A stretch of DNA of 64,000 nt from Scrofimicrobium canadense (GCF_009696615.1 NZ_VULO01000004.1:123763-187762), one strand, 5' to 3'. Shown: positions 18,333-27,110, counted from the stretch's first letter. Notes: generated by a model not told the origin, from the sequence alone. Numbers and translations are program-made.

Positions 18333-19885
18333 TGTTTCTCCTCCAACGGAATCACTCTCAGTACCTCTTGGCCACGCAGACCTACAGTGCGAGCCCATTC
18401 ATCAGGAGTGGTTGTAGCTGCCAAGTCAGTAGACTCTTGGATTTCTTCCCCCACGCCTTCCAAAATATGGTGAGTTGAAATACCATTTCCATCACCTGTA
18501 AGCGCGTCTTTGATAGCACGTTTTTTCGCTCTTTCTACAGTTCCTGCGATCATGGCACCCGATACCAGATCAGCCAAGAACACTCTGCGGGTTCCCCCGC
18601 CAGCCAGGTGAAGGTCAAAGAGAGCTGTGCTGCTATCAGTAGCGTAGAGCCTGTCTAAAGCTGCTTCAATCATCATCTTGACAGCTCCCTCTCTTGATCC
18701 TGCGCGCTCAACTAGCTGGCTTGAAATCGGAAGATCTGCTGTGAGATATTTAGCGAAAATATCGCGTGCCTGTCGCCGGCTTGGGCGTTCAATGCGCACA
18801 CGTACATCCAGCCTGCCAGGTCGAAGAACCGCAGGGTCAATCATGTCCGCACGGTTTGAGGCACCGATAACTACGACATTGTCCAACGACTCAACGCCAT
18901 CCATTTCCGCCAATAGCTGCGGCACAATCATCGTTTCTACGTCTGAGGATATTCCTGTACCGCGGGTGCGGAACAACGCCTCGATCTCGTCGAAGAAAAT
19001 CACAACCGGCACATCTTGGGTAGCCAAATCTCTGGCACGGGCGAAAATCGCGCGTATATGGCGTTCAGTCTCACCAACGTATTTATTGAGAAGTTCTGGT
19101 CCCTTGATGGAAATGAAATATGTTTGTCGGTCACTGTTAGTGCTGAGTGAGCGTGCAACGGCCTTAGCGATCAGCGTCTTTCCACATCCAGGGGGTCCAT
19201 AGAGAAGAATTCCTCTGGGAGGACGCAACCCATAGTCACGGTAGAGTTCTGGGTGACGGAAAGGCAGCTCTATAGCATCGCGCACAAGCTCTATTTGCGA
19301 GTCGAGACCACCAATGTCATCGTAGGAAACATCCGGAATCTCTGGCGCGAAGAGTTGCTCAACGTGTGACCTAGTCAGTCTCTCCAAAGCGAAACCAGAC
19401 CGCAAGTCGACGCTCACAGTATCTCCTGGTTTGAGCACTCCCGAGCGCAGCGGCCCAGCTAAACGCAGCAGGTGTTCCTGTCCCGCGTCGGCACCAACCA
19501 ACGCGCGGTCATCCCCCACGAGTTCTAAAACAGAAGCGAGCGTGCCTGTACGCGCAAAACCTGCAGGCGCTACGGCGATGAGCTGATCGTCTATGCGTAT
19601 TTGCTGTCCAACAACAGCACCATCAAAATCGAAGTTAGGAGCAGTCGTCAACCGCATAATGCGGGTCCCCACTACAGCTTCCACTTCACCTGTTTTTTCA
19701 TCTGCGCTTACCAAAGTTGCTAAAGTGGCTGGCGGTTTGCTAATTCTCTCGATTTGCTCTTGAAGACCACCTATCTGGTCGCGTGCAGTCATGAGGGCAC
19801 GCGACAGTCGCTCATTCTTCTCTTTGAGATTAGCAACCTCCAACCGCATTGAATTGATGCGCTGTGTATCGTCAGCTTCAGTCAT
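18329..19885 (-). CDS. arc: Proteasome-type AAA ATPase (ARC/Mpa)
   Basis: Hexameric unfoldase recognising pupylated proteins. 518 residues: N-terminal coiled coil about 8-50 that captures Pup, tandem OB region about 55-175, then one AAA module with Walker A GPPGCGKT (230-237), Walker B VVIFFDE (294-300) and the arginine-finger region PAVLRPGRLDVR. The C-terminus ends VIPLEEKQ and lacks the Gln-Tyr-Leu tail by which mycobacterial Mpa docks on the 20S core. That agrees with the missing prcBA and favours a proteasome-independent, ARC-like role. Overlaps trmI by 8 bases. Confidence 0.95.
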   Translation of the reverse strand: MTEADDTQRINSMRLEVANLKEKNERLSRALMTARDQIGGLQEQIERISKPPATLATLVSADEKTGEVEAVVGTRIMRLTTAPNFDFDGAVVGQQIRIDDQLIAVAPAGFARTGTLASVLELVGDDRALVGADAGQEHLLRLAGPLRSGVLKPGDTVSVDLRSGFALERLTRSHVEQLFAPEIPDVSYDDIGGLDSQIELVRDAIELPFRHPELYRDYGLRPPRGILLYGPPGCGKTLIAKAVARSLSTNSDRQTYFISIKGPELLNKYVGETERHIRAIFARARDLATQDVPVVIFFDEIEALFRTRGTGISSDVETMIVPQLLAEMDGVESLDNVVVIGASNRADMIDPAVLRPGRLDVRVRIERPSRRQARDIFAKYLTADLPISSQLVERAGSREGAVKMMIEAALDRLYATDSSTALFDLHLAGGGTRRVFLADLVSGAMIAGTVERAKKRAIKDALTGDGNGISTHHILEGVGEEIQESTDLAATTTPDEWARTVGLRGQEVLRVIPLEEKQ

Positions 19886-20894
19886 GCGGACCCTCCTGCA
19901 ACCACATTTTTACCTTTCCACGTAAATCGCGAACGATTCTTCGCGTCTTCTTTGGAGACTGCTTATGGAAGCCCACCAATTCGTCGCTCCACTGAACAAT
20001 GCCATTCCATGCGCCAGGCTTACCCACCGAGGCTTTTGCTGGCCGGCGATCGAGATGGTGCGCCATAGCACCACTGGCCAGGCGGCGCGCAGTAAAAAGA
20101 AATCCCGTGTGGGCGATCATCCGATGTTCTGGCCTGACGGAAAGGCCCTCAACATGCCAAGGACGGATGCTGCTCTCCCATACTTGAGGTTCCCCAAAGA
20201 GCTCTAATGCGCGTATATCATCAGTGAGTCGTGACATCTGCGGTACTGTCGCGATATAGCAGATAAGTACTCCACCTGGTCTTAAGGCATGAGCTGCACC
20301 ATCTATGTGTGTCCACGGATCTAACAGATCCAATACAATCCGGTCAACCGATGACTCAGGTTGAGAAGCTAAGACGTCTGCGATATCGCCCACCTTCAAC
20401 TTCCAGGCAGGGTGGCGACAGCCAAACCACAGGTCAACATTTGCCGCTGCGATCTCCGCAAAATCCTCACGCTGCTCAACGGAGAGCAGTGTTCCGGACT
20501 GTCCAATCGCACTGAGTAACGAGAGACTAAGAGCTCCCGAACCGACTCCAGCTTCGATGACCGCTGCTCCTGGGAAAATGTCCCCCATCTGAATGATCTG
20601 CGCCGCATCCTTCGGATAGACAATAGCGGCCCCACGGGGCATAGAAAGCGTGTAATCCGCTAGCAGGGGTCGAATTACTTGGAAAGTGCGGCCATCTCCC
20701 GCGTCGATCACTTGACCATCAGGCAATCCCAACACGTCGTCATGGTGAAGGACACCTCGCGCAGAGTGAAATTTCCCCCCCGGAATCAACACGATTGTGT
20801 GGAGTTTTCCTTTGGGATCGGTAATTTGAACGCGGTCACCTGCGCGTAAAACGCCACGCCTGTTTTCCTGTCCAATCTGCTTCATGTGCACCAC
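19878..20894 (-). CDS. trmI: tRNA (adenine-58-N1)-methyltransferase
   Basis: SAM-dependent enzyme making m1A58 in the T loop of tRNAs. About 335-338 residues: small N-terminal beta domain (RAGDRVQITDPKGK), then a Rossmann domain with motif I VIEAGVGSGALSL and LDLLDPWTH. The start is uncertain among two GTGs (20894, 20891) and an ATG (20885). A TAGACT -10 hexamer six bases before the first GTG suggests a leaderless mRNA. It precedes arc-dop-pup as in mycobacteria (Rv2118c region). Confidence 0.93.
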   Translation of the reverse strand: MVHMKQIGQENRRGVLRAGDRVQITDPKGKLHTIVLIPGGKFHSARGVLHHDDVLGLPDGQVIDAGDGRTFQVIRPLLADYTLSMPRGAAIVYPKDAAQIIQMGDIFPGAAVIEAGVGSGALSLSLLSAIGQSGTLLSVEQREDFAEIAAANVDLWFGCRHPAWKLKVGDIADVLASQPESSVDRIVLDLLDPWTHIDGAAHALRPGGVLICYIATVPQMSRLTDDIRALELFGEPQVWESSIRPWHVEGLSVRPEHRMIAHTGFLFTARRLASGAMAHHLDRRPAKASVGKPGAWNGIVQWSDELVGFHKQSPKKTRRIVRDLRGKVKMWLQEGPHD

Positions 20895-20948
20895 GTAAGT
20901 CTAGCCCGCTTAGAATCTAAGAGCCGAGTAGTTCATAGAAGGGGCACA

Positions 20949-21773
20949 ATGGGCACCACCGGGAAAGATACCTATCAGCCAGCACTATCGCCATCACGCG
21001 CTAAAGACTATCTTCAGTGCCCCCTCAAATTTCGCTTTACTGTCGTTGACAGAATCCCTCAACCGCCAACAGAAGCGACAGTCAAGGGCACCCTGGTTCA
21101 TGCCGTTCTTGAGAGTCTCTTCACACTACCCGCACCGCAGCGCACTCTCAAAGAGACAGAAAAACTTGTAGAGCCTACGTGGCACAGTTTGGTTGAGAAA
21201 AATCCCCAATACGGAGAGGTTGCTCCAGTACCGGTACTTCTCGAAGACGCTCGCACACTGCTTGCGGGATATTTCTCCTTGGAACGACCCGAATATCTCA
21301 CCCCTGAAAAGTGTGAAGCAAAGGTGCACACCGCCCTACCTTCAGGTCTCCACCTAAGAGGCGTTGTCGATCGGATCGACCGGGCGCCCAATGGGGCCGT
21401 GCGTGTTATCGACTACAAAACAGGGAAATCGCCTGGCAACCGATTCATGGATGAGGCGTTATTTCAGATGCGTTTCTACGCACTGATGCTCCATTATGTT
21501 GACACGCTTCCAGCGCGCATGCAGCTACTGTACTTACGCACCCACGATGTACTCACACTCGATCCACAAGCGGAAGACATTGCTCTTTTTGAAGAAGAAC
21601 TCATGCAATTGTGGGGACAAATATCTGCTGACCTTCAAGCTGAGTCATTCGCTCCCAAGACTGGACCTCTGTGCTCCTGGTGCTCTTTTTCGCCTATGTG
21701 CCCTGCATTTGGAGGAACCCCTCCACCGCCTCGTCCAGAAGATTTGCATAGAGTCGCCTCTATGCAACAGTAA
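20949..21773 (+). CDS. RecB-family PD-(D/E)XK nuclease
   Basis: Single-domain nuclease of about 274 residues resembling the exonuclease domain of RecB/AddB and Cas4. Features in order: LSPSRAKDYLQCPLKFRF (first cysteine), the catalytic GVVDRIDRA and IDYKTG (the D...D-x-K core), QMRFYALML, and a C-terminal Cys cluster CSWCSFSPMC that with the first Cys could hold an Fe-S cluster. The ATG at 20949 has AGAAGGGG upstream. It is divergent from trmI, like Rv2119 beside Rv2118c in M. tuberculosis. Exact role is unknown. Confidence 0.88.
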   Translation: MGTTGKDTYQPALSPSRAKDYLQCPLKFRFTVVDRIPQPPTEATVKGTLVHAVLESLFTLPAPQRTLKETEKLVEPTWHSLVEKNPQYGEVAPVPVLLEDARTLLAGYFSLERPEYLTPEKCEAKVHTALPSGLHLRGVVDRIDRAPNGAVRVIDYKTGKSPGNRFMDEALFQMRFYALMLHYVDTLPARMQLLYLRTHDVLTLDPQAEDIALFEEELMQLWGQISADLQAESFAPKTGPLCSWCSFSPMCPAFGGTPPPPRPEDLHRVASMQQ

Positions 21774-21781
21774 GTTCCGGC

Positions 21782-22453
21782 TCAGATGTTATTTATTGTC
21801 GAGCCCGACATAAGGGCTTCCATCACAGGTGCCGTGAGATATCGGGCGGAAGGAATCCTTGATAGTCCTTTCACCGCAGGAACCTGCACCATGTGAGGTA
21901 TTGCCACCGTAATACATCCAGCTGACATCGCGGACTTCACACCCGTAGGAGAATCCTCAAGGGCTATGCAGTCGCGTGCCTGCGCTCCTACGAGACCTGC
22001 AGCACGCACATATGGCTCAGGGTGAGGTTTGGGGCTATCAACGTCATCTCCTGTGACAATGACATCAAAACTCCCCTTGGGCAGATGGTCAATCACCACA
22101 CGTGCCATGGAGAGCGGACTCGATGTGACCAGACCGCATTTCACCTGTGAAGTATTCAGGAAAGTCAAGAGCTCCCTCATGCCCGGCTGCCACACAACGC
22201 CCTGCTCAAGGCTGGCATTAACACGATCCAGAAGATACGCGTTGATACGCTCTACGCTCCATTTGAGGCCCGTATAGTCGATGAGAAGCCGAGCAGCGCT
22301 ATCCATGTCGACACCAACAAGATGCTCGAGCAGGTCATTGGACGGCGCCACACCTGCCTGGGCACAGAGTTCTTCTTCTGCTTTCCTCCAGGCAGTCTCA
22401 GTGTCAGCCAAAGTGCCGTCAAGATCGAAGAACACAGCAGCGGGTAGGTTCAC
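21782..22453 (-). CDS. HAD-superfamily hydrolase (beta-phosphoglucomutase-like phosphatase)
   Basis: About 223 residues. HAD motif I is [12 protein letters not shown] (nucleophile Asp), motif II TSSPLS, the motif III Lys lies in [10 protein letters not shown] and motif IV is ALEDSPTG. The helical cap after motif I is the type-1 cap of phosphatases and phosphoglucomutases; the substrate is unknown. The frame opens at 22579, but I choose GTG at 22453, which overlaps the uppP stop (GTGA) and has GGGAGG nine bases upstream. It is the second gene of an uppP-HAD pair. Confidence 0.88.
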   Translation of the reverse strand: MNLPAAVFFDLDGTLADTETAWRKAEEELCAQAGVAPSNDLLEHLVGVDMDSAARLLIDYTGLKWSVERINAYLLDRVNASLEQGVVWQPGMRELLTFLNTSQVKCGLVTSSPLSMARVVIDHLPKGSFDVIVTGDDVDSPKPHPEPYVRAAGLVGAQARDCIALEDSPTGVKSAMSAGCITVAIPHMVQVPAVKGLSRIPSARYLTAPVMEALMSGSTINNI

Positions 22454-23304
22454 CCAGAAACACCTCCCATTGCCGGGACAATACCAAAGAACAGGCATAT
22501 TGCAATCAAGGCGGCAAAGCCCAAGCGGTACCAAACAAACGGCATGAAAGAGTGAGTAGAGATAAGCCGCAAGAACCACACAATCACCAGATATCCGACA
22601 CCAAAGGCAACGATGGTCGCTAAGACGGTCGGCCCAACATAAATGGTGTCTCCGCCCGTCGCAACTTTATACACCTTGTACAGTCCGGAAATAAAAACTG
22701 CCGGTAACGCCAGCAGAAATGAGTATCGCGCTGCGCTCTTTCTGGTATACCCCATGAGCCGCCCAGCGGTAATAGTACCTCCGCTGCGAGACACGCCGGG
22801 GATGAGTGCCATGGCTTGTGCAAAACCATAAATGATGGCGTCGCGCCACGATAGCTGCGTGAGTTCTTTCTTCTTAGCCCCTACTGAGTCAGCCCACCCT
22901 AGAAGTACACCAAAGATAGCCAATGTGAATACGGTAATCCATAGATTTCTAAAGGAAGTATCAATCCAATCCTCTAGGGTAAGCCCCAAAATGCCGATGG
23001 GAATTGATCCCACAATGATCATCCATCCCATACGTGTGTCAGGATTGCTCTGAGGAATCCTCGACGTCGCTGGAATCCATGGCATCGCTAACCACCACGA
23101 CTTGAGGATGCGCACAATATCTTTCCAAAAGTAGATTAAGACAGCAGTCTCAGTACCCAATTGTGTAATAGCAGTGAAGGCCGCACCTGGATCCTCACTA
23201 CCGATAAGGGAACCAACAAAACGTAAATGTGCAGACGAAGAGACCGGAAGAAATTCGGTGAGTCCTTGAACCAATCCCATGATTACGGCATCTAACCAAT
23301 CCAT
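22450..23304 (-). CDS. uppP: Undecaprenyl-diphosphatase
   Basis: Membrane enzyme (BacA type) that recycles undecaprenyl pyrophosphate for cell-wall synthesis and gives some bacitracin tolerance. 284 residues with about eight hydrophobic helices. The two active-site motifs are [13 protein letters not shown] near the N-terminus and [17 protein letters not shown] in the middle. The ATG has no ribosome site; TAGGGT lies 7 bases upstream, a leaderless arrangement. Translationally coupled to the HAD gene. Confidence 0.95.
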   Translation of the reverse strand: MDWLDAVIMGLVQGLTEFLPVSSSAHLRFVGSLIGSEDPGAAFTAITQLGTETAVLIYFWKDIVRILKSWWLAMPWIPATSRIPQSNPDTRMGWMIIVGSIPIGILGLTLEDWIDTSFRNLWITVFTLAIFGVLLGWADSVGAKKKELTQLSWRDAIIYGFAQAMALIPGVSRSGGTITAGRLMGYTRKSAARYSFLLALPAVFISGLYKVYKVATGGDTIYVGPTVLATIVAFGVGYLVIVWFLRLISTHSFMPFVWYRLGFAALIAICLFFGIVPAMGGVSG

Positions 23305-23345
23305 GGTTCCGACCCTAACAGTCCCGGAGCGATACGCTATACCTC

Positions 23346-24263
23346 ATGGAACATCGTCGGCTAAGTGACACCGGATTGAGTCTCTCTTCCCTTACGCTGG
23401 GAACATCTACATGGGGAATGGATACAGAAGTCTACGATTGTGCGTCAATGCTTCGACTATTCCAGGATGCGGGTGGCTATGTCCTCGACATTGATATGAC
23501 TGGTGAAGCGGCCGCTACGTTAGAGACAATCCGTGATCTTTTTCTCAGTGATGACTTTTCCCGTGAGGATTTTCGGCTCATCATCCGAACAGGCATGTCT
23601 CGCTCTAAGATTTTCAATGACGTAGCTACTGTCACCAGAGCTCTTGCGACCGACTATATCGATGTTTTGCTGGTATCAGGTCCTCGTAATCACATACCTT
23701 TTGACGAGACACTTTCCGCACTGAGCTCCCTCTACACCTCAGGAACAGCACGGTATTTGGGAATGGTAAATCTCTCGTGGTGGGATGGTGGCTGCGCGTG
23801 GACTTTAGCCCACACGCAAGGGTTCAGATTTGATGCATGGGCTGGGGAGCTGTCACTCCTTCGACCGGCGTTGAGTGCAGCACCCGGTCAACAAATTCTG
23901 GAATCCGGTCTAGGGATTATTGCAGGGGCGCCCTTATCTCTTGGAATACTTACCGGAAAATATCGGCATTCCACTCCGGCCGATTCCCGAGCCACCACTC
24001 CACGATTCGGCTCCGAAATCCGACGACGTCTCACCAGCAGAACCCCCGGAATTGTTGATTCTCTCACAAAGGCTGCAGAAGGACTCGATCATTCCCCGGC
24101 GCAAATTGCCGTTGCCTGGACACTCGCTGTTCCCGGCGTCGCAACTGTAGCAATTGGGCCGCGCACGCCAGCTCAGCTTACGCACATACTAGATTCAGCT
24201 GACTGGCGCCTTCCTGCGACAATCCATAATGCGCTATCAGAAGTTGCCCTATCTAAGGACTAA
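23346..24263 (+). CDS. Aldo/keto reductase-fold protein with degenerate active site
   Basis: 305 residues with the AKR beginning (RRLSDTGLSLSSLTLGTSTWGM) and the C-terminal cofactor region (AVAWTLAVPGVATVAIGPRTP). The catalytic tetrad is not readable: where active AKRs have D-T-A-x-x-Y-G this protein has LDIDMTGEA, the Lys strand reads LIIRTGM, and the L-H-x-P histidine position reads VSGPRNH. It may be a pseudoenzyme or bind NADPH for another purpose. A TACGCT -10 hexamer lies 7 bases before the ATG without a ribosome site. Convergent with the next gene, overlapping by 4 bases. Confidence 0.8.
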   Translation: MEHRRLSDTGLSLSSLTLGTSTWGMDTEVYDCASMLRLFQDAGGYVLDIDMTGEAAATLETIRDLFLSDDFSREDFRLIIRTGMSRSKIFNDVATVTRALATDYIDVLLVSGPRNHIPFDETLSALSSLYTSGTARYLGMVNLSWWDGGCAWTLAHTQGFRFDAWAGELSLLRPALSAAPGQQILESGLGIIAGAPLSLGILTGKYRHSTPADSRATTPRFGSEIRRRLTSRTPGIVDSLTKAAEGLDHSPAQIAVAWTLAVPGVATVAIGPRTPAQLTHILDSADWRLPATIHNALSEVALSKD

Positions 24264-24511
24264 TCCTCGTTATCGTCATCAACAAGCACGACGTCATCGT
24301 CATCGTCATCATCGTCGTCGTCAAGCATTTCAAACGGCAATTCGACCCCGTACTGAGTGAAAAGAATATCGTCGTAGGTAAAAAATGCATCACGGAGTCG
24401 TTCTTCGGCCGCATCAAGTGCATCTACTTGAATTACCCCAGATCCGCGGGCGACGTCATAGTGGTTCTCTAACGCGGCAATGAGTCGATTGAGAGAGTCA
24501 CGTGCTTCCAT
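24260..24511 (-). CDS. Hypothetical protein with poly-Asp tail
   Basis: 83 residues, not recognised. Residues 1-62 look like a small alpha-helical domain (ARDSLNRLIAALENHYD, then DALDAAEERLRDAFFTYDD); the tail contains ten Asp in a row and ends VVLVDDDNED. The Asp codons mix GAC and GAT, which argues for selection on the protein rather than slippage. The open frame runs upstream through repeat copy B, but the ATG at 24509-24511 is the sensible start. tRNA-Leu(GAG) and its terminator lie upstream on the same strand. Confidence 0.75.
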   Translation of the reverse strand: MEARDSLNRLIAALENHYDVARGSGVIQVDALDAAEERLRDAFFTYDDILFTQYGVELPFEMLDDDDDDDDDDVVLVDDDNED

Positions 24512-24558
24512 GTGACATACTCTACCCTCCCCCAGGCCGGTGTGTACCCCCACGTTCT

Positions 24559-24640
24559 CCACGTACGGGGTCATAAAACTGTTCACGGGGCCGCACACCG
24601 GCCCGGCGCCTACCACATCGCCCAGGCAGCGGAAGCGCTG
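24559..24640 (+). repeat. Dispersed intergenic element, copy B
   Basis: Second copy of the element at 7285 and 52456. It shares the 24-base identical head (CCACGTACGGGG to AAAACTGT), then GGGCCG-CACAC-CGGCCC, a different sequence making the same kind of hairpin, and CCACATCGCCCAGGC. At its end CAGCG-GAAG-CGCTG forms a further hairpin not found in A or C. The GTTAGTTAAGG tail of A and C is missing. It lies downstream of tRNA-Leu(GAG) and its terminator, in front of the poly-Asp gene. Confidence 0.85.
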
Positions 24641-24670
24641 AGAAAGTACCAGCCCGTTGGCAACTTTCGT

Positions 24671-24715
24671 AGAAAAAAGAAAGGCAGGCCAGGAGCCGTA
24701 GCTTCTGACCTGCCT
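24671..24715 (-). terminator. Intrinsic terminator of tRNA-Leu(GAG)
   Basis: On the minus strand AGGCAGGTCAGAAGC pairs with GCTCCTGGCCTGCCT (15 positions, one mismatch and one G-T) around a TACG loop and is followed by TTCTTTTTT. This is a textbook Rho-independent terminator 10 bases beyond the tRNA 3' end. Confidence 0.9.
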
Positions 24716-24724
24716 GTTCGCCCG

Positions 24725-24809
24725 TGCGCGGAGGGGGACTTGAACCCCCACCCTCTATACGAGGACTAGCACCTCAAGCTAGCGCGTCTGCCTATTCCGC
24801 CACCCGCGC
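24725..24809 (-). tRNA. tRNA-Leu, anticodon GAG
   Basis: 85-base class II leucine tRNA: acceptor GCGCGGG with TCCGCGC, anticodon stem CTAGC/GCTAG with loop TTGAGGT (GAG at 34-36), a long variable arm (stem CCTC/GAGG), and T arm GGGGG-TTCAAGT-CCCCC. Discriminator A. The CCA end is not encoded (the genomic sequence continues CGG), unlike the tRNA at 7123. It reads CUC and CUU codons. Confidence 0.95.
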
Positions 24810-24908
24810 TCACGGTTGTTGAACCGAAAAATAAGGTAGCACGCTTCGCTCCCCTTTATCCAATCGGCCCGCTAGACTTGACCCGGTCAACCCCTGAGAG
24901 AGGATTCC

Positions 24909-25490
24909 GTGGCTTCCCATATTGTTGCTGACGCGTGGCTGGATTTCGCGTCACTTTCTAGCTATTTGCAGCTAAATGCCTTCCGAAGGGCCCTCAGAGA
25001 AAGTGCGATTACTGACAAAGTGATTACACACCCACGAGCATTCTTTAATATGTCTCACATGTCTACACAAGCAGTTGAGCAAGCCAGGGCTGCTGGAATC
25101 TCCATTGCTGAGGATCTACCATCCTTGGATACTCACCTAGCTCACAGACTGGTCGCTGGTTTAGATGATGACACTCCAGGGCCCGATTCACTTGCCCTCA
25201 AAGTGGCAGAGGGAATCATGCGTTCGTATTTCGAGCTAGGCCTCGACATTGGCCGGAATGAAACTCTTATTTCAATCGCGCAGGATTTTGGTGTTTCTGC
25301 CGAACGCACACAAGAAATCCTCGCTAATCCAGCTCTCACTTCCTTGGTCGAGGAGGCCTATACGTTGGCATTGCATCTCGGTGCTATAGAAGCTCCGATA
25401 TTCTTATTTGACGAACAATTCTTAGCCCAAGCGGTAACTGAAGAGGATTTCCTCGCCGTCTTGACCACCCTGCAGGAGAATCCCCAGTGA
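24909..25490 (+). CDS. DsbA/FrnE-like thioredoxin-fold protein without cysteines
   Basis: 193 residues. The helical insert and C-terminal part (ITHPRAFFNMSHMSTQ, ENLIS-like GRNETLISIAQDFGV, AIEAPIFLFDEQFLAQAV) follow the DsbA/2-hydroxychromene isomerase fold used by FrnE-type proteins. The strand that should carry CPWC reads WLDFASLSSYLQLNAF, and the protein contains no cysteine at all, so it cannot be a thiol oxidoreductase. GAGAGGATTCC precedes the start. Its stop overlaps the next gene by 4 bases. Confidence 0.75.
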   Translation: MASHIVADAWLDFASLSSYLQLNAFRRALRESAITDKVITHPRAFFNMSHMSTQAVEQARAAGISIAEDLPSLDTHLAHRLVAGLDDDTPGPDSLALKVAEGIMRSYFELGLDIGRNETLISIAQDFGVSAERTQEILANPALTSLVEEAYTLALHLGAIEAPIFLFDEQFLAQAVTEEDFLAVLTTLQENPQ

Positions 25491-25972
25491 AAGACAAGAT
25501 CGACGGTTCAAGGCCACAGTCACTAGTAAGTGAGTTCCACAGAGTTTATGAGATGCCTAACCTCGTGGCATCGAGATCTGCTCCTTCGTTGGATACTGAT
25601 CACCTCAGTATGCGTATGAGTCTCATCACAGAAGAATTTGCGGAACTTTACGGGGCGGTCTACGGTCCAGATGCCGAGGCAGCTATTTTAGATGCTGCTC
25701 AAGCAGTCCCCGATGATAACAACCGCGACGTGGTGGAGACGGCTGATGCTCTTGCAGATCTTGTCTATGTGATTTATGGCATGGCCCTTGAGTGCGGAAT
25801 CGACTTGGATGCGGTTTTAGCCGAAGTTCAACGTTCTAATCTCTCCAAACTCATGCCGGATGGATCTGTCAAACGTCGCGAAGACGGGAAAGTACTCAAG
25901 GGACCCAATTTCTCACCACCTGATGTCGCTGGGGTGCTAACAGGACTGGTGACCCAAGACCTTAGACCGTAG
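25487..25972 (+). CDS. MazG-like all-alpha NTP pyrophosphohydrolase
   Basis: 161 residues. The motif LITEEFAELYGAVYG followed by VVETADALADLVYVIYG gives the E-x-x-E...E-x-x-D metal-binding pattern of all-alpha NTP pyrophosphatases (MazG, HisE, DR2231 types), which hydrolyse non-canonical or surplus nucleotides. The C-terminal segment NLSKLMPDGSVKRREDGKVLKGPNF matches the phosphoribosyl-ATP-pyrophosphatase-like Cof-associated group. It starts with GTG overlapping the preceding stop, so it is coupled to the cysteine-free DsbA-like protein. Confidence 0.85.
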   Translation: MKDKIDGSRPQSLVSEFHRVYEMPNLVASRSAPSLDTDHLSMRMSLITEEFAELYGAVYGPDAEAAILDAAQAVPDDNNRDVVETADALADLVYVIYGMALECGIDLDAVLAEVQRSNLSKLMPDGSVKRREDGKVLKGPNFSPPDVAGVLTGLVTQDLRP

Positions 25973-26009
25973 GCAGCGTAGGCTTAGAGTACTGAAGGAA
26001 GGACCAACG

Positions 26010-27110
26010 ATGGCACGAGTAGTCGTTATTGGCGGTGGTTACGGAGGCGTGACCGTCGCAAAGGGATTAGACCCCGTCGCAGATGTCACTCTCATTGAAC
26101 AAAAAGATCAGTTTGTTCATCATGCAGCCGCACTTCGCGCAGCAGTAGATGATGTGTGGGAACATGCAATTTTCATGCCCTACTCCTATCTACTACAAAA
26201 CGGTCGCGTGATAAGGGGAACCGTCGGTAAAGTCGATGACCACAAAGTCTACGTGTTTGGTCAAGAACCAATAGAGGCCGATTACATAGTTTTTGCCACA
26301 GGTTCTACTTATCCGTTCCCCGCAAAGCATTCTGCAACCTCGCAAGCATCCGTAGCAAAAGCACGTATCGAACAGCTCCACGAGAATCTTGCTTCCGCTC
26401 AATCTGTTCTCCTGGTTGGCGGCGGGACAGTGGGGCTTGAGCTAGCGGGAGAACTTGCCCATTCATTCCCGCACCTCGAAATCCAAATTGTGGAAAAGGA
26501 AGATACTATTCTTCCAACACCCGGTTACACGGAAGAATTCCGCGTAAATGTACGTCAACAGGTGGATGAACTGGGCGCAACTGTTTATACGGGCTCCGAA
26601 TTAGCATTTCTTCCTCCAACGTCGATTGGTGAGCTGGGACATTTCCGCGTTGAAACAAAAGCTGGACAACCAATCGAAGCAGATATTTGGTTCCAATGCT
26701 ACGGCGCTCAGCCAGCGTCAGGATTCCTTAGAGGAACCGAATTCGGATCTGCGCTCAACCAGGATGGAACAATTAAAGTACAGCCAACCCTGCAGGTGCA
26801 GGGGTTCGATAATGTCTACGCCGTTGGAGACATTACAGATGTTCCAGAATCAAAGCGTGCTGACGCTGCCCGACACCAAGCTCGAGTAGTTGTCGCCAAT
26901 ATTGCTGAGCAAATTGAGGGGAACACTCCAGATGTTATCTATAGGCCGACAAAAGAATGGGTGGTTCTTCCTCTAGGGCCGGAGCTTGGGGCGTCACAAT
27001 TACTCGACGCGGACGGTAATACGCGAGTCATTGGAGCTTCCCAAACAGCTGAGATCAAGGGAACTGATCTCATGGTCTCGGTTATTCGCTCTCAGCTAAA
27101 TCTCCCCTAG
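26010..27110 (+). CDS. NAD(P)/FAD-dependent oxidoreductase (NDH-2/AIF family)
   Basis: 366 residues with two Rossmann nucleotide sites: FAD site VVIGGGYGGVTVAKGL at residue 4 onward, and NAD(P) site LLVGGGTVGLELAGEL in the middle, then the FAD-closing motif VYAVGDITD. It resembles type II NADH dehydrogenases and the AIF/FSP1 quinone reductases; no C-terminal membrane anchor is obvious. GAAGGAAGG lies before the ATG. Its end overlaps the convergent marR gene by 4 bases. Confidence 0.85.
   Translation: MARVVVIGGGYGGVTVAKGLDPVADVTLIEQKDQFVHHAAALRAAVDDVWEHAIFMPYSYLLQNGRVIRGTVGKVDDHKVYVFGQEPIEADYIVFATGSTYPFPAKHSATSQASVAKARIEQLHENLASAQSVLLVGGGTVGLELAGELAHSFPHLEIQIVEKEDTILPTPGYTEEFRVNVRQQVDELGATVYTGSELAFLPPTSIGELGHFRVETKAGQPIEADIWFQCYGAQPASGFLRGTEFGSALNQDGTIKVQPTLQVQGFDNVYAVGDITDVPESKRADAARHQARVVVANIAEQIEGNTPDVIYRPTKEWVVLPLGPELGASQLLDADGNTRVIGASQTAEIKGTDLMVSVIRSQLNLP

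Noticed and set aside
24512..24751. N-terminal extension of the poly-Asp protein through repeat copy B and into the tRNA
   Set aside because: The open frame crosses the repeat, the tRNA terminator and tRNA sequence; the ATG at 24511 is the reasonable start.
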